This document shows, in pieces, positions 34,176-42,246 of a stretch of DNA of 64,000 nt. This stretch comes from Nanohaloarchaea archaeon SW_7_43_1. GTDB lineage: Archaea > Nanohalarchaeota > Nanosalinia > Nanosalinales > Nanosalinaceae. The notes under the pieces were generated by a model that was not told the DNA's origin, did no database searches, and saw nothing but the letters and a program-made list of their open reading frames with translations. Location of the stretch: positions 694,739 to 758,738 of the forward strand of contig PXPE01000001.1 of assembly GCA_003009795.1 (NCBI GenBank), read 5' to 3'. A program made the translations under genes and the position numbers. Each line of letters begins with the position of its first letter. The first letter of the stretch is position 1.

Positions 34176-35933
34176 CTATTCCTCCACTACCTCTTCAAAC
34201 TCCTTGTCCATCTGTTCCCGGATTTCGGTTTTAAGTTCTTTATAGTCCTCACTAAACTTGAGTTCGGAGATCCTATTGGCCGAATCAAGAGAAACGATGT
34301 TCTCTACAAGTGCTCCTTCCTCAAGAGCCCTGTATGCATTGTCTCCCCAGTCAAGGATTAACTCCAAGACATCAAATGTTTTCTGAGGACTGGAGTATTG
34401 ATCAACGTCATCGAAAGCGTTCTGCTGCAGGTAGAACTGTTTGACCAAGTTAGCGATTCTGAGTGTCAGCCTTTCCCTGTCTGGTAATGCGTCTTTACCG
34501 ACAAGTTGTACCGTTTCCTGTAGCTCCCCATCTTTCTGGAGGATATCTCTCATTCTCTGGATATTCTCTGTCCAACCAGCATCAACTTCTTCCTCAAAGT
34601 GGTCTGAAAGCATATCGCTGTATCCCGAGTAGGAGTCATCCCAGTTAATTGACGGGAAGTGTCTTTTCTCCGCTAGATCCGAGTCAAGTGCCCAGAAGTT
34701 CTTAACAACTCTGAGCGTGTTCTGGGTTACCGGTTCCGAGAAGTCTCCGCCAGGAGGTGAAACAGCTCCAATAATAGAGACTGATCCCGGGTTATCGGGT
34801 CCGAGTGGTTTGGCTCTTCCAGCTCTCTCGTAGAACTCTGCAAGTTTTGATGCAAGGTATGCCGGGTACCCACGTTCGCCGGGCATCTCTTCGAGTCGAG
34901 CAGAAATTTCACGCATGGCTTCTGCCCAACGTGAAGTCGAATCCGCCATCAAGGCAACGTCAAGTCCCTGATCTCTAAAGTACTCTGCGATTGTGATTCC
35001 TGTGTAAATGCTGGCTTCTCTCGCAGCTACAGGCATGTTAGAGGTGTTCGCAATCAGTACTGTTCTATTAATGATTTTGTCCCCGGTCTGTGGGTCTTCT
35101 AGTTCTGGGAACTCTTCCAGTACCTCTGTCATCTCGTTTCCACGTTCCCCGCATCCAATGTAGACTATGATATCTGCGTCGGAGAACTTTGCGAGGCTCT
35201 GCTGTGTAACTGTTTTCCCTGTTCCAAAGCCTCCCGGTACCGCTGCTGTTCCTCCCTTTGCAATTGGGAACAGTCCGTCGAGAACTCTCTGTCCTGTAAT
35301 CAGTGGTACTTTCGGTTCGAGATCGTTTTCCACCTGCCTTGCCTCTCTGATCGGCCACTCCTGTCTCATTGCTACTTCTACGCCGTCGACTACTGCAACC
35401 GTCTCGGTGACAGTGAACTCTCCTTCCTTAATTTCCTCGACCTCTCCTTCAATTCCGGGCGGAAGAAGAACTTTGTGTTCTCCATAATCTACTTCTGTAG
35501 TCCCGATTACGTCTCCCCCGGTAACATATTTTCCTTCCTCTAAAGCGGGTTCGAACTCGTATTCTTCCTCCATGTCGATTCCAGGTGCGTCTTCACCTCT
35601 CTCGATGAATGCCCCTGTTTTCCCTTCAAGAGCCGGTAGAGGTCTCTGAAGCCCATCGTAGATTGATCCGAGAAGGCCTGGGCCAAGCTCTACGGAAAGC
35701 GGCTGCTCTGTGTTGTGTACGGTCTCTCCCGGTTTTACTCCTGTAGTGTCTTCATAGACCTGGATGTAGCTTTTGTCTCCTTCTATCTGGATTACTTCTC
35801 CCATCAATCCTTCTTCTCCGACCTTCACGACGTCGTTCATCTGAGGTTCCATGTTTTCAGCGATCACTACAGGGCCTGCTACCTTATAGATTGTGCCTTC
35901 TGATTCTGTGCTCTGGGTTTGTGTCTGTGTCAT
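34176..35933 (-). CDS. atpA: A-type ATP synthase subunit A (catalytic)
   Basis: 585 residues. [12 protein letters not shown] is the P-loop; the non-homologous region specific to A/V-type catalytic subunits occupies about residues 110-190 ([11 protein letters not shown]). Catalytic Glu lies in GERGNEMTE. Hydrolyses or makes ATP in the cytoplasmic head. Its ATG overlaps the stop of an 18-codon leader frame, and a small hairpin covers its ribosome-binding site. Confidence 0.97.
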   Translation of the reverse strand: MTQTQTQSTESEGTIYKVAGPVVIAENMEPQMNDVVKVGEEGLMGEVIQIEGDKSYIQVYEDTTGVKPGETVHNTEQPLSVELGPGLLGSIYDGLQRPLPALEGKTGAFIERGEDAPGIDMEEEYEFEPALEEGKYVTGGDVIGTTEVDYGEHKVLLPPGIEGEVEEIKEGEFTVTETVAVVDGVEVAMRQEWPIREARQVENDLEPKVPLITGQRVLDGLFPIAKGGTAAVPGGFGTGKTVTQQSLAKFSDADIIVYIGCGERGNEMTEVLEEFPELEDPQTGDKIINRTVLIANTSNMPVAAREASIYTGITIAEYFRDQGLDVALMADSTSRWAEAMREISARLEEMPGERGYPAYLASKLAEFYERAGRAKPLGPDNPGSVSIIGAVSPPGGDFSEPVTQNTLRVVKNFWALDSDLAEKRHFPSINWDDSYSGYSDMLSDHFEEEVDAGWTENIQRMRDILQKDGELQETVQLVGKDALPDRERLTLRIANLVKQFYLQQNAFDDVDQYSSPQKTFDVLELILDWGDNAYRALEEGALVENIVSLDSANRISELKFSEDYKELKTEIREQMDKEFEEVVEE

Positions 35934-35986
35934 TTTTCAAGTCCACCTGCTGGACTGAAGCTTGTCTTCAAGTTTTGAGTTTTCAT
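35930..35986 (-). CDS. 18-codon leader frame coupled to atpA
   Basis: ATG 35986 to TGA 35930-35932, encoding [24 protein letters not shown] at 35995-36000 is a good ribosome-binding site eight bases upstream. The TGA overlaps the atpA start codon as ATGA. The peptide begins MKT like the leader before atpE. Confidence 0.6.
   Translation of the reverse strand: MKTQNLKTSFSPAGGLEK
35940..35956 (-). promoter_or_regulatory. Hairpin occluding the atpA ribosome-binding site
   Basis: The mRNA reads AGTCCA, loop GCAGG, TGGACT: a 6-bp stem with a 5-nt loop. The atpA ribosome-binding site AGGTGGA spans the loop and the 3' arm. Ribosomes moving through the overlapping leader frame would open it. Confidence 0.5.
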
Positions 35987-36014
35987 TTTAAGTTTCACCT
36001 AATAGTATTTGTTT

Positions 36015-36317
36015 TTATGATAGATCAATTCCGATTACCTTCTTGATTTTATCCTGTAGCTGGGAGTCCTCTGCTTTCTCTGATAACGCGACAACGACCG
36101 GGTTTACTGATTTATTGACATCGTTTCGAATTCTTTCTGGAAGTTCCTGTACATCTGATTTTTCGGCTACAACAATACCGAGTTCATCGCTCTGGATAAG
36201 TTCCTGGATTTTCTCCTTGTAGTTTTCTTTCCCGTATGTTTTTTGTATTCCTGCGAGTTCGAATCCAACTGTGAATTCACGTTCCCCGATTACTGCAATT
36301 GATTTCTTATCTTCCAT
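36015..36317 (-). CDS. atpF: A-type ATP synthase subunit F
   Basis: 100 residues. IAVIGEREFTVGFELAGIQ at the N-terminus and the following Rossmann-like pattern (GIVVAEKSDVQELPERIR) match subunit F of the central stalk, which binds D and affects ATP hydrolysis. It starts 10 bases after atpC ends. Confidence 0.92.
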   Translation of the reverse strand: MEDKKSIAVIGEREFTVGFELAGIQKTYGKENYKEKIQELIQSDELGIVVAEKSDVQELPERIRNDVNKSVNPVVVALSEKAEDSQLQDKIKKVIGIDLS

Positions 36318-36327
36318 GTTTGAGGCC

Positions 36328-37323
36328 TCAGGCTATTACCAAGTTTCTTTTGATTGTTTCCTGATTTTGTATACCTGTCTCTTTTGCCCGTATAAGCATT
36401 CTCAGGTTCTTGACTTCAACCATTTTGGCAACGATGTAGCCAAATACCGATGTTATTCCAAGAGGTTCTGTATGAAGTGTTCTGAAAGCTGATTTCAGTC
36501 TTTCTACTTCTATTGTCTTTTCTACCTGCTCTAAGTTTTTGTAGTCTCTGAACTGTATATCTTCACAATCCTCAACCTCTGAGATCGCCTCCTCAAGATC
36601 GGATGTTTGAAGGGTTTTCCGCACACATGTTGTTTCAGGTTCGCTGATCAACCAGTCTTCGATCTCCTCTGTTTCAAGACCGTATTTTTTCAGTCGAAGG
36701 ATTATCTTCAGGTTCTCACACTCAATCTCTTTTCTGATGAACCTCTGAAACCACATACCGATTGAATCAGCAAGCTCTTTCATCTCTGTATAGTAAGCTC
36801 TATCAAGATCTCTCTCAACTTTTCTAACATCACCGGTATTCTCAATGAATGACTGGTATTTCACATCGGAATCACTGAATTCTATCGAATTACAGATCTC
36901 CTCAAAGCTTTTCTCCGACAGTTCCTCCATTTCTTCAACTGTGTACTGGGCTACCGGTACAAGAAGATCCTTTACCTCGCCTTTTTCTTCTCCTTTTTTC
37001 CATCTAAGCAGTCTTTTCAGACTGAGGATATCGTAACGCCGCAAAAACGCGTTTATGACTGGATTAAGTGAATCCGGTGAGATATCTATCAAATTTGCCA
37101 TTGTTCTTGATACGTTTCTCATCAATGCAAGTTCCACGAGCTCTACCCCGTCGTGTTTCACGCCCAGTTCATCAATATCCTTCTTATAACAACCTTCCTG
37201 CAGCTTTCTCGCTATCTCGTTCGGCTCCATCTTGATAAGCTGGTCATAGTTACTCTCGTCCAGAAGTTTTGCTCCCTTAGCGCTAACTCTGGCGTACATG
37301 TACGGGTAGTCTCGTGATATCAT
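36328..37323 (-). CDS. atpC: A-type ATP synthase subunit C
   Basis: 331 residues. YMYARVSAKGAKLLDESNYDQL at the N-terminus and an all-helical body with a central repeat of about 110 residues fit the funnel-shaped subunit C (V-type d), which sits on the c-ring and connects it to D/F. A GAGGGATC ribosome-binding site precedes the ATG; 9 bases separate it from atpE. Confidence 0.92.
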   Translation of the reverse strand: MISRDYPYMYARVSAKGAKLLDESNYDQLIKMEPNEIARKLQEGCYKKDIDELGVKHDGVELVELALMRNVSRTMANLIDISPDSLNPVINAFLRRYDILSLKRLLRWKKGEEKGEVKDLLVPVAQYTVEEMEELSEKSFEEICNSIEFSDSDVKYQSFIENTGDVRKVERDLDRAYYTEMKELADSIGMWFQRFIRKEIECENLKIILRLKKYGLETEEIEDWLISEPETTCVRKTLQTSDLEEAISEVEDCEDIQFRDYKNLEQVEKTIEVERLKSAFRTLHTEPLGITSVFGYIVAKMVEVKNLRMLIRAKETGIQNQETIKRNLVIA

Positions 37324-37332
37324 TTTGATCCC

Positions 37333-37866
37333 TCAGAAAAGTATATCTGCCACGTCTTTGCGGTGTTCATCTTTCATCTGTTTAAGGATTTTGTCAAAGG
37401 TGAATTCCTGCATTCTGTTTCCGTCCTCAGAGAATATTTTGATTCCGTTGATATCTTTATTCTCTCTGAAATCTACATCTACTGCGTCTTCAAACTCAGA
37501 ACTACCTTCTACTCTTGCTACATCGAAATCCACTCTTTCAATACATTTTTGAGCAAATTTCTTCTTTTCTTTCTGTGTGAGTTTGTCAAGATAATGTCTG
37601 AACTCACTGAATACCTCTTTAATTTCATCCTGTTTTGCCTTCATCTTTTCTTCCTTTGCTTTCATCCGGGCGCTAGAGAGAGCTTTTTTCCTGTAACTTT
37701 GTTTCTCCTCTTCAAGCTCTTCCTCCATATTCTCATGAATCTGTTCAGCTTCCTTCTCAGCTTCTTCAATGATTCTGTCCCTTTCCTCTTCTCCTACTTC
37801 TACTATCTCATCCGATTTTTGCTCTGCTTTCTGCAGAATCTCTGATTTGATTTCTTCTAGTCCCAC
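37333..37866 (-). CDS. atpE: A-type ATP synthase subunit E (peripheral stalk)
   Basis: 177 residues, starting at GTG 37866. A long charged N-terminal coiled coil (residues 5-75) pairs with AtpH; the globular C-terminal domain holds to the head. The ribosome-binding site AGGTGAT overlaps the stop of a 25-codon frame upstream. Confidence 0.92.
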   Translation of the reverse strand: MGLEEIKSEILQKAEQKSDEIVEVGEEERDRIIEEAEKEAEQIHENMEEELEEEKQSYRKKALSSARMKAKEEKMKAKQDEIKEVFSEFRHYLDKLTQKEKKKFAQKCIERVDFDVARVEGSSEFEDAVDVDFRENKDINGIKIFSEDGNRMQEFTFDKILKQMKDEHRKDVADILF

Positions 37867-37873
37867 CAGTTTA

Positions 37874-37951
37874 TCACCTTAGGTCAACTGTTGCTCCACA
37901 TTCCGCTTTGCGGAAGTAGGCTTCGAATTTTGAATTTTCTGTCGTTTTCAT
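37874..37951 (-). CDS. 25-codon frame upstream of atpE
   Basis: ATG 37951 to TGA 37874-37876, beginning MKTTENSKFEAYFRKAECG. Unlike the other leaders it does not overlap its gene: the atpE GTG lies seven bases beyond the TGA. Its own ribosome-binding site is weak (AAGAGG). It spans a 6-bp hairpin at 37901-37915 (TTCCGC, loop TTT, GCGGAA on the plus strand). Confidence 0.45.
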   Translation of the reverse strand: MKTTENSKFEAYFRKAECGATVDLR

Positions 37952-38002
37952 AGTATATCTTTTTTCCTCTTACCGTATGCATATCGAAATAAATGAAGTT
38001 TT

Positions 38003-38024
38003 GGGAGAGCCTTGCGGCTCCCTC
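38003..38024 (-). promoter_or_regulatory. Stem-loop just downstream of atpK
   Basis: GGGAGAGCC-TTGC-GGCTCCC can fold into a 5-bp GC-rich stem (GAGCC/GGCTC) or a longer bulged one. It lies 10 bases after the atpK stop codon in the transcript, before the gap leading to atpE. It could stabilise or process the 3' end of the atpK message, raising the c-subunit ratio; it lacks a clear T-tract for termination. Confidence 0.4.
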
Positions 38025-38033
38025 TGAATTTTT

Positions 38034-38252
38034 CTAAATGAATCCTGTGGCAACCAGTGCGACTACTAGTCCGAAGATAACCATAGTCTCCGGGACAACT
38101 GTTAGGATAAGTACTTGCCCGAATAGGCTGTCGTCTTCCGCCAGAGCGCCAACTCCTGCGGATCCGATCTTTGCCTGAGCCCATCCTGTTGCAAGTGCTG
38201 CAAGTCCTATAGCTAGTCCTGCACCGATTGCTGTCATTCCTTCTACTGCCAT
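38034..38252 (-). CDS. atpK: A-type ATP synthase subunit K (c-ring)
   Basis: 72 residues, a single two-helix hairpin. Helix 1 includes GWAQAKIGSAG (Gln26) and helix 2 VVPETMVIFGLV with the ion-carrying Glu55. Sodium-binding rotors usually have Gln after the Glu-Thr pair; here it is Met, so proton coupling seems likelier, but this is inference. No signal peptide precedes the first helix. A 15-codon leader frame overlaps the start. Confidence 0.93.
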   Translation of the reverse strand: MAVEGMTAIGAGLAIGLAALATGWAQAKIGSAGVGALAEDDSLFGQVLILTVVPETMVIFGLVVALVATGFI

Positions 38253-38290
38253 TTTTGGATTTCACCTTGTGTTTTCTTGATTTTGAGCAT
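38243..38290 (-). CDS. 15-codon leader frame coupled to atpK
   Basis: ATG 38290 to TAG 38243-38245, encoding MLKIKKTQGEIQKWQ. Its ribosome-binding site AGGTGAG lies eight bases upstream. It reads ten bases into atpK in another frame before stopping, and contains the atpK ribosome-binding site AAGGTGAAATC. Confidence 0.55.
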   Translation of the reverse strand: MLKIKKTQGEIQKWQ

Positions 38291-38314
38291 ATTGGTTCTC
38301 ACCTATAGTATAAT

Positions 38315-40129
38315 TTAATTGGTTCCGAAAGGAACATATTTTCTGCCTCCTCCCTGATAGAACTTGCTGAACATTTCTACATAATGGAGTCTTATTCCTT
38401 GAAGGAAGCCTTCCATGATTTTGATGAATGTATTGAAAGTATGTCCGAACACTAACATAACCACTCCCAAAATAATTCCTATTACTGAGCCTGAGTGAAA
38501 TAATGGATCTGCTAGCCCATTCACCACCGCGGCCAGTGAGACCGCTGCGACCGAGACACCGAATATCCTTAGATAAGATAATACATTTGAAAGCAGAGAA
38601 GGTATCTCTACAACACCCTCTATGCCTTCTCCAAGGTAGAGAAGTGCTATTGAGATCGCTATCACCGGAGCTCCTGCCGTTGCGCCGATAAAGTACCATA
38701 GAGCTGTACCTGCCTCAAGCATCAACCAGCTCCCTTTCTCAAGGAATGCTTGTTTGAAGCCATGTTTAACATGCTCATTATAGAATCCGAGCAGGTACCC
38801 TGCGTTAACGTGTACCAGTCCGATCAAAGCTGAAATCGTGAATACCTGACTTAGGTGTTCTGCCCTATGGAATAGGATCGGTATCTCTTCGAATAGATTT
38901 ATGCCTGTCAATGCGGCCAACTCCGAGTGATGGCCAAATATGACATAACCAAAAGCATCCCCGAAAGCCAGACCAAATAATATAGTTGCAACTGATGCAT
39001 ACATCAGTGATTTGAAAATATCTGCCACACCCGGGAACATCTTCATACCGGCGTAGAAGACAGCGAGTGATGTTAGACCGTAACCTGCGTCCCCGATCAT
39101 GAAACCGAAGAACAGCGGAAATGTAAGTAAGATTACGAAAGATGGGTCAAGCTCATTATAACTTGGAACTGAGACCAGGTCAGTTAGATCCTCGAAATGC
39201 TTTACTGGCCCAGGATTATTGTGCTTTACGGGCGGTTCGTCTCCTTTTTCCTGTTGAATATGTATCTTTCCTTCAGTCACCTGAGCAAGTCTTTCCTCTA
39301 ATTTTCCATAATTTTCTGTCGGAACCCATCCTTTCGCAAAGAAAGCTGATTCTGTTGTCGCAAAGTTTATCGGTGCCTCAGCTTTCTCCACCTTCTCAGT
39401 CATGAACTCTTCTACTTCCTCAAGACTTGCTTTCCACTTAACTGAGAGACGTTCAAGTTCTTTCTTCCTGTTTTTTCTCTTTTCTTCTAATTCCTCTAAC
39501 ATGTCGCCAAGTTTTCGCTCTATTTCGGAGACATGGCCTGATAAACCAATATCAGGAACCTCAAATATTTCTTTGGAAATATCATCAATCGCGTTGTCGA
39601 ACTCTTTTTCGTCAGGATAAAATAATACATCAGCTCTATTCCCTTCCATCAACTCATATCTCTCATCCGGAGCTTCTACCTCGAATTCTTCTCTATTGAT
39701 TTTTCCCACAAAACATTCGAGTTCCTGCGTCCCATCCAAGTCTCTGTAGTCAAGATTGAGATTTGAAACCTTCCTGAAAAAGTCTCTTTGGTTCTTAATA
39801 TCGTTGATCCGAGATTCAAGATCTGTTACGTCGTCTTCAAGACTATCTATTTTCCTATTGATTTCTGGTATTTTCTCATCAACGTCTTCATATCCCAAAT
39901 CGGAAAGCTCTGATTTATCTGTTTCAGGTAGCTTGGATAGAAGTGATCTGAGATCAACCAAGAGCTCTGAGATTTCATCACCTTCCTCGAACGTCTCTCC
40001 TGTGTCAAGCTCTCCAGAGTAACCTTCTATGTCAAGAAGTTCAAGGTCATATAGCTCCTCGATGACAGGTCTCAAATCTCTCTTGAGTCCCGTAATGGAT
40101 AACTTGGTCATTTTGGCTGGTTTTATCAT
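38315..40129 (-). CDS. atpI: A-type ATP synthase subunit I (a subunit)
   Basis: 604 residues. The first 320 form the cytoplasmic domain with coiled coils (DVTDLESRINDIKNQRDFF); the rest contains about seven to eight membrane helices. SNVLSYLRIFGVSVAAVSLA holds the essential Arg facing the c-ring Glu. Ion channel half of the motor. The ATG is preceded by AGGTGACC and lies 10 bases after atpH. Confidence 0.95.
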   Translation of the reverse strand: MIKPAKMTKLSITGLKRDLRPVIEELYDLELLDIEGYSGELDTGETFEEGDEISELLVDLRSLLSKLPETDKSELSDLGYEDVDEKIPEINRKIDSLEDDVTDLESRINDIKNQRDFFRKVSNLNLDYRDLDGTQELECFVGKINREEFEVEAPDERYELMEGNRADVLFYPDEKEFDNAIDDISKEIFEVPDIGLSGHVSEIERKLGDMLEELEEKRKNRKKELERLSVKWKASLEEVEEFMTEKVEKAEAPINFATTESAFFAKGWVPTENYGKLEERLAQVTEGKIHIQQEKGDEPPVKHNNPGPVKHFEDLTDLVSVPSYNELDPSFVILLTFPLFFGFMIGDAGYGLTSLAVFYAGMKMFPGVADIFKSLMYASVATILFGLAFGDAFGYVIFGHHSELAALTGINLFEEIPILFHRAEHLSQVFTISALIGLVHVNAGYLLGFYNEHVKHGFKQAFLEKGSWLMLEAGTALWYFIGATAGAPVIAISIALLYLGEGIEGVVEIPSLLSNVLSYLRIFGVSVAAVSLAAVVNGLADPLFHSGSVIGIILGVVMLVFGHTFNTFIKIMEGFLQGIRLHYVEMFSKFYQGGGRKYVPFGTN

Positions 40130-40139
40130 TGGTCACCTG

Positions 40140-40457
40140 TTACTGAAATTCTTTCTCAAATCTTTCCTTGAGGAAATTTTCTGCATTTTCAAAGTTCTTG
40201 GAGGCTTTTTCTCTAAGTTCTTCGGCTTCTTCACGTCCTATACCCACTATTTCTTCTCTCTCCTCGTTTACTTCGTCCTTGAATTCGTTCATTCTCTTCA
40301 GTTTCTCTTTTTCTGCGTCTTTTTCAGCTTCTTCCACTATTTCAGAGGCTTCTTCTTTCGCTTGTTCAACTATTTTTTCTTTCTTTCCTTCAGCTTCCTG
40401 GACAATCGAACCAGCATCCTTCTCCGTTTTTCGAACCTGCTTCACAACGTTCTCCAT
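40140..40457 (-). CDS. atpH: A-type ATP synthase subunit H (peripheral stalk)
   Basis: 105 residues from ATG 40457, a single long coiled coil (KTEKDAGSIVQEAEGKKEKIVEQAKEE-like) that pairs with AtpE. A frame starting at 40517 would add 20 residues that cross the TATA box (TTTATAATT on this strand), so the shorter start is preferred. First gene of the operon. Confidence 0.88.
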   Translation of the reverse strand: MENVVKQVRKTEKDAGSIVQEAEGKKEKIVEQAKEEASEIVEEAEKDAEKEKLKRMNEFKDEVNEEREEIVGIGREEAEELREKASKNFENAENFLKERFEKEFQ

Positions 40458-40589
40458 CGTTAGAACACCGTTATTAGTTCGTGTAGCTAGAACAATTATA
40501 AACCCTATGAGCTCCACCTACGAAGATCTATTTAAAAAGCTTTCACCGCAGGCGATCTGAATAAAAAAATCGGCCTAACCTAATTAGTT
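40458..40589. promoter_or_regulatory. Divergent promoters of the ATP synthase operon and trm1
   Basis: Minus strand: GGGTTTATAATTG centred about 40 bp before the atpH ATG, giving a leader of roughly a dozen bases with GGTG. Plus strand: GAATAAAAAAATCG about 27 bp before the trm1 ATG, suggesting a leaderless transcript. Confidence 0.5.
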
Positions 40590-41690
40590 ATGAAGGAGAG
40601 AGGTTTCGAAGTATTTGTACCTGAGGAAGATGAGCCGTCCAAAGACTCAGAGGTATTCTTCAACGACAAAATGAGAAACAACAGAGATATATCAGAAATA
40701 GCGGGCAGAGTGTTTAAAGAGAAGACCGGAATCGAAAATTTTGCGTCATGCGATGCTCTCTCTGCTTCTGGTATTAGAGGATTCCGCTACTCAGAGTTCT
40801 CGGATCAGCTTTTAATTAACGATACAAATCCTGAAGCAGTTGAAAGCATTGAGGAAGGACTGGAAGCAAATAAAGTTGAAGCAGAAGTTTCCAGCAAGAA
40901 CGCGAATATTCTACTATCGGAGAACAGAAACCGGTTCCACTTTATCGATATTGATCCTTTCGGTTCATTCCTCGAGTTTCTTGATTCAATGGTTCGAGCC
41001 TCCAACCATACCAGTTTTGTAGGATTATCTGCAACCGACAACTCAGTGACCTCCGGAAGCTACAGGAAAGCATGTATGAGAAGGTATAATTCCACGCCAT
41101 TAAAGAACAGTTTCATGCATGAGACAGGGTTGAGAATCTATATCAAGGAAGTCTTCGAGAACTACGCCAGGTTCAATATGAGCTTTGATCCTAAGGTATG
41201 CTGGCATGAAAGACATTACTCCCGGGTAATGGGGCGGGTGACAGAATCAAAGAAGAGAGCTAATAGGGAACTGGAAAATATTGGTTATCTTTCGTTCTGT
41301 CCAGAATGTAGATGGCGGAAACTGGAAAAATTCGATGATTGCAGGAACTGTGGAAACTCAGAGTTGAAAGTCGCAGGACCTCTCTGGACGGGAAAATTAA
41401 GCGACCAGAGATTTACTAAGGACATGAAGGATGAGATACCGGAAGAAGAATGGGAGGATAGTCACTCAATGCTGAAGAAAATCCATAACGAAGCAGAGAT
41501 CCTGACACCTTTCTACGACCTTCACGAACTGTGCTCAGTAATGGGTGTACAGGTACCGAAAAGAGAGAAAGTAATTGATGCAATCAGAGAGAAAGGCTAT
41601 CCTGTATCAAGAACACATTTCTCACCAACAGGTTTCCGAACCGATGCACCGATAGACGATATAAAAGATATTATTCGGGAGCAACTTTGA
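40590..41690 (+). CDS. trm1: tRNA (guanine26-N2)-dimethyltransferase
   Basis: 366 residues. The SAM-binding part shows ASCDALSASGIRGFRYS and IDIDPFGSFLEFLDS (DPFG catalytic region), then LSATDNSV; a C-terminal zinc-type cluster (CPEC, CRNCG) and KVAGPLWTG are typical Trm1 features. Methylates G26 of tRNAs with AdoMet. Complete and of usual length. Confidence 0.94.
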   Translation: MKERGFEVFVPEEDEPSKDSEVFFNDKMRNNRDISEIAGRVFKEKTGIENFASCDALSASGIRGFRYSEFSDQLLINDTNPEAVESIEEGLEANKVEAEVSSKNANILLSENRNRFHFIDIDPFGSFLEFLDSMVRASNHTSFVGLSATDNSVTSGSYRKACMRRYNSTPLKNSFMHETGLRIYIKEVFENYARFNMSFDPKVCWHERHYSRVMGRVTESKKRANRELENIGYLSFCPECRWRKLEKFDDCRNCGNSELKVAGPLWTGKLSDQRFTKDMKDEIPEEEWEDSHSMLKKIHNEAEILTPFYDLHELCSVMGVQVPKREKVIDAIREKGYPVSRTHFSPTGFRTDAPIDDIKDIIREQL

Positions 41691-41733
41691 TCAAAAAAAA
41701 TATTATAGGTCTTTTCATTGAATGTAGTATTAG

Positions 41734-42165
41734 ATGTCAGTTCGATCTCTAGATTTCGATCGGGATGCAGAAAAGCTTTTTTCAGAGTTAGAAAATAATG
41801 CTGGGAGCCATCTTGAAGAAGCTATTAACTATTCTGTTAGGACTCTCAGAGACGATGAAGCGTATTTTGATCCTTATCATGCTATCCGGCTTTATGAAGG
41901 AATGGATTCACTTCCGCTGGATGAGATAGTGAGAGTGATGCTCACAAGCTATGAACAGGCTCTTCATTATTCTGATCCATCAGTTGAAGAAGAGCTGCCT
42001 TTCGAAGATGATAACCTGCATTTACTTGATTTCTACGATCAGATAGGGTTTCAGGAATTCGATGGAAAATACCTTCCGCTCAAACCGACGGCCGTAGGAG
42101 CAGAGCTTCTGAACGGCTTCATACAGGACTACCGAGAGCGTCATCCCTACATCTTTGATAATTGA
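41734..42165 (+). CDS. Uncharacterised 143-residue acidic protein
   Basis: No family recognised. Mostly helical, with a C-terminal part (GFQEFDGKYLPLKPTAVGAELLNGF) that resembles a winged-helix wing and last helix, but no firm assignment. AATATTATAGG about 30 bp upstream is a good TATA box, implying a separate, possibly leaderless transcript. Confidence 0.65.
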   Translation: MSVRSLDFDRDAEKLFSELENNAGSHLEEAINYSVRTLRDDEAYFDPYHAIRLYEGMDSLPLDEIVRVMLTSYEQALHYSDPSVEEELPFEDDNLHLLDFYDQIGFQEFDGKYLPLKPTAVGAELLNGFIQDYRERHPYIFDN

Positions 42166-42246
42166 AAAATCCTCAAGCTATGGCGACCGGTAAATGCTGA
42201 AAATAAAAGCAATAAGATAGAGGAGAAAGAATATGTGAAGCCGAAC

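Noticed and set aside
38262-38699. Minus-strand frame inside atpI
   Set aside because: Shifted frame within the membrane domain of AtpI; Arg/Ser/Asn-rich with no motif, while the atpI frame is intact.
40029-40463. Plus-strand open frame opposite atpI and atpH
   Set aside because: Phe/Leu/Ser-rich composition is the mirror of Glu/Lys-rich coiled coil; similar long antisense frames lie opposite atpE (37363-37845) and atpB (33374-33769).
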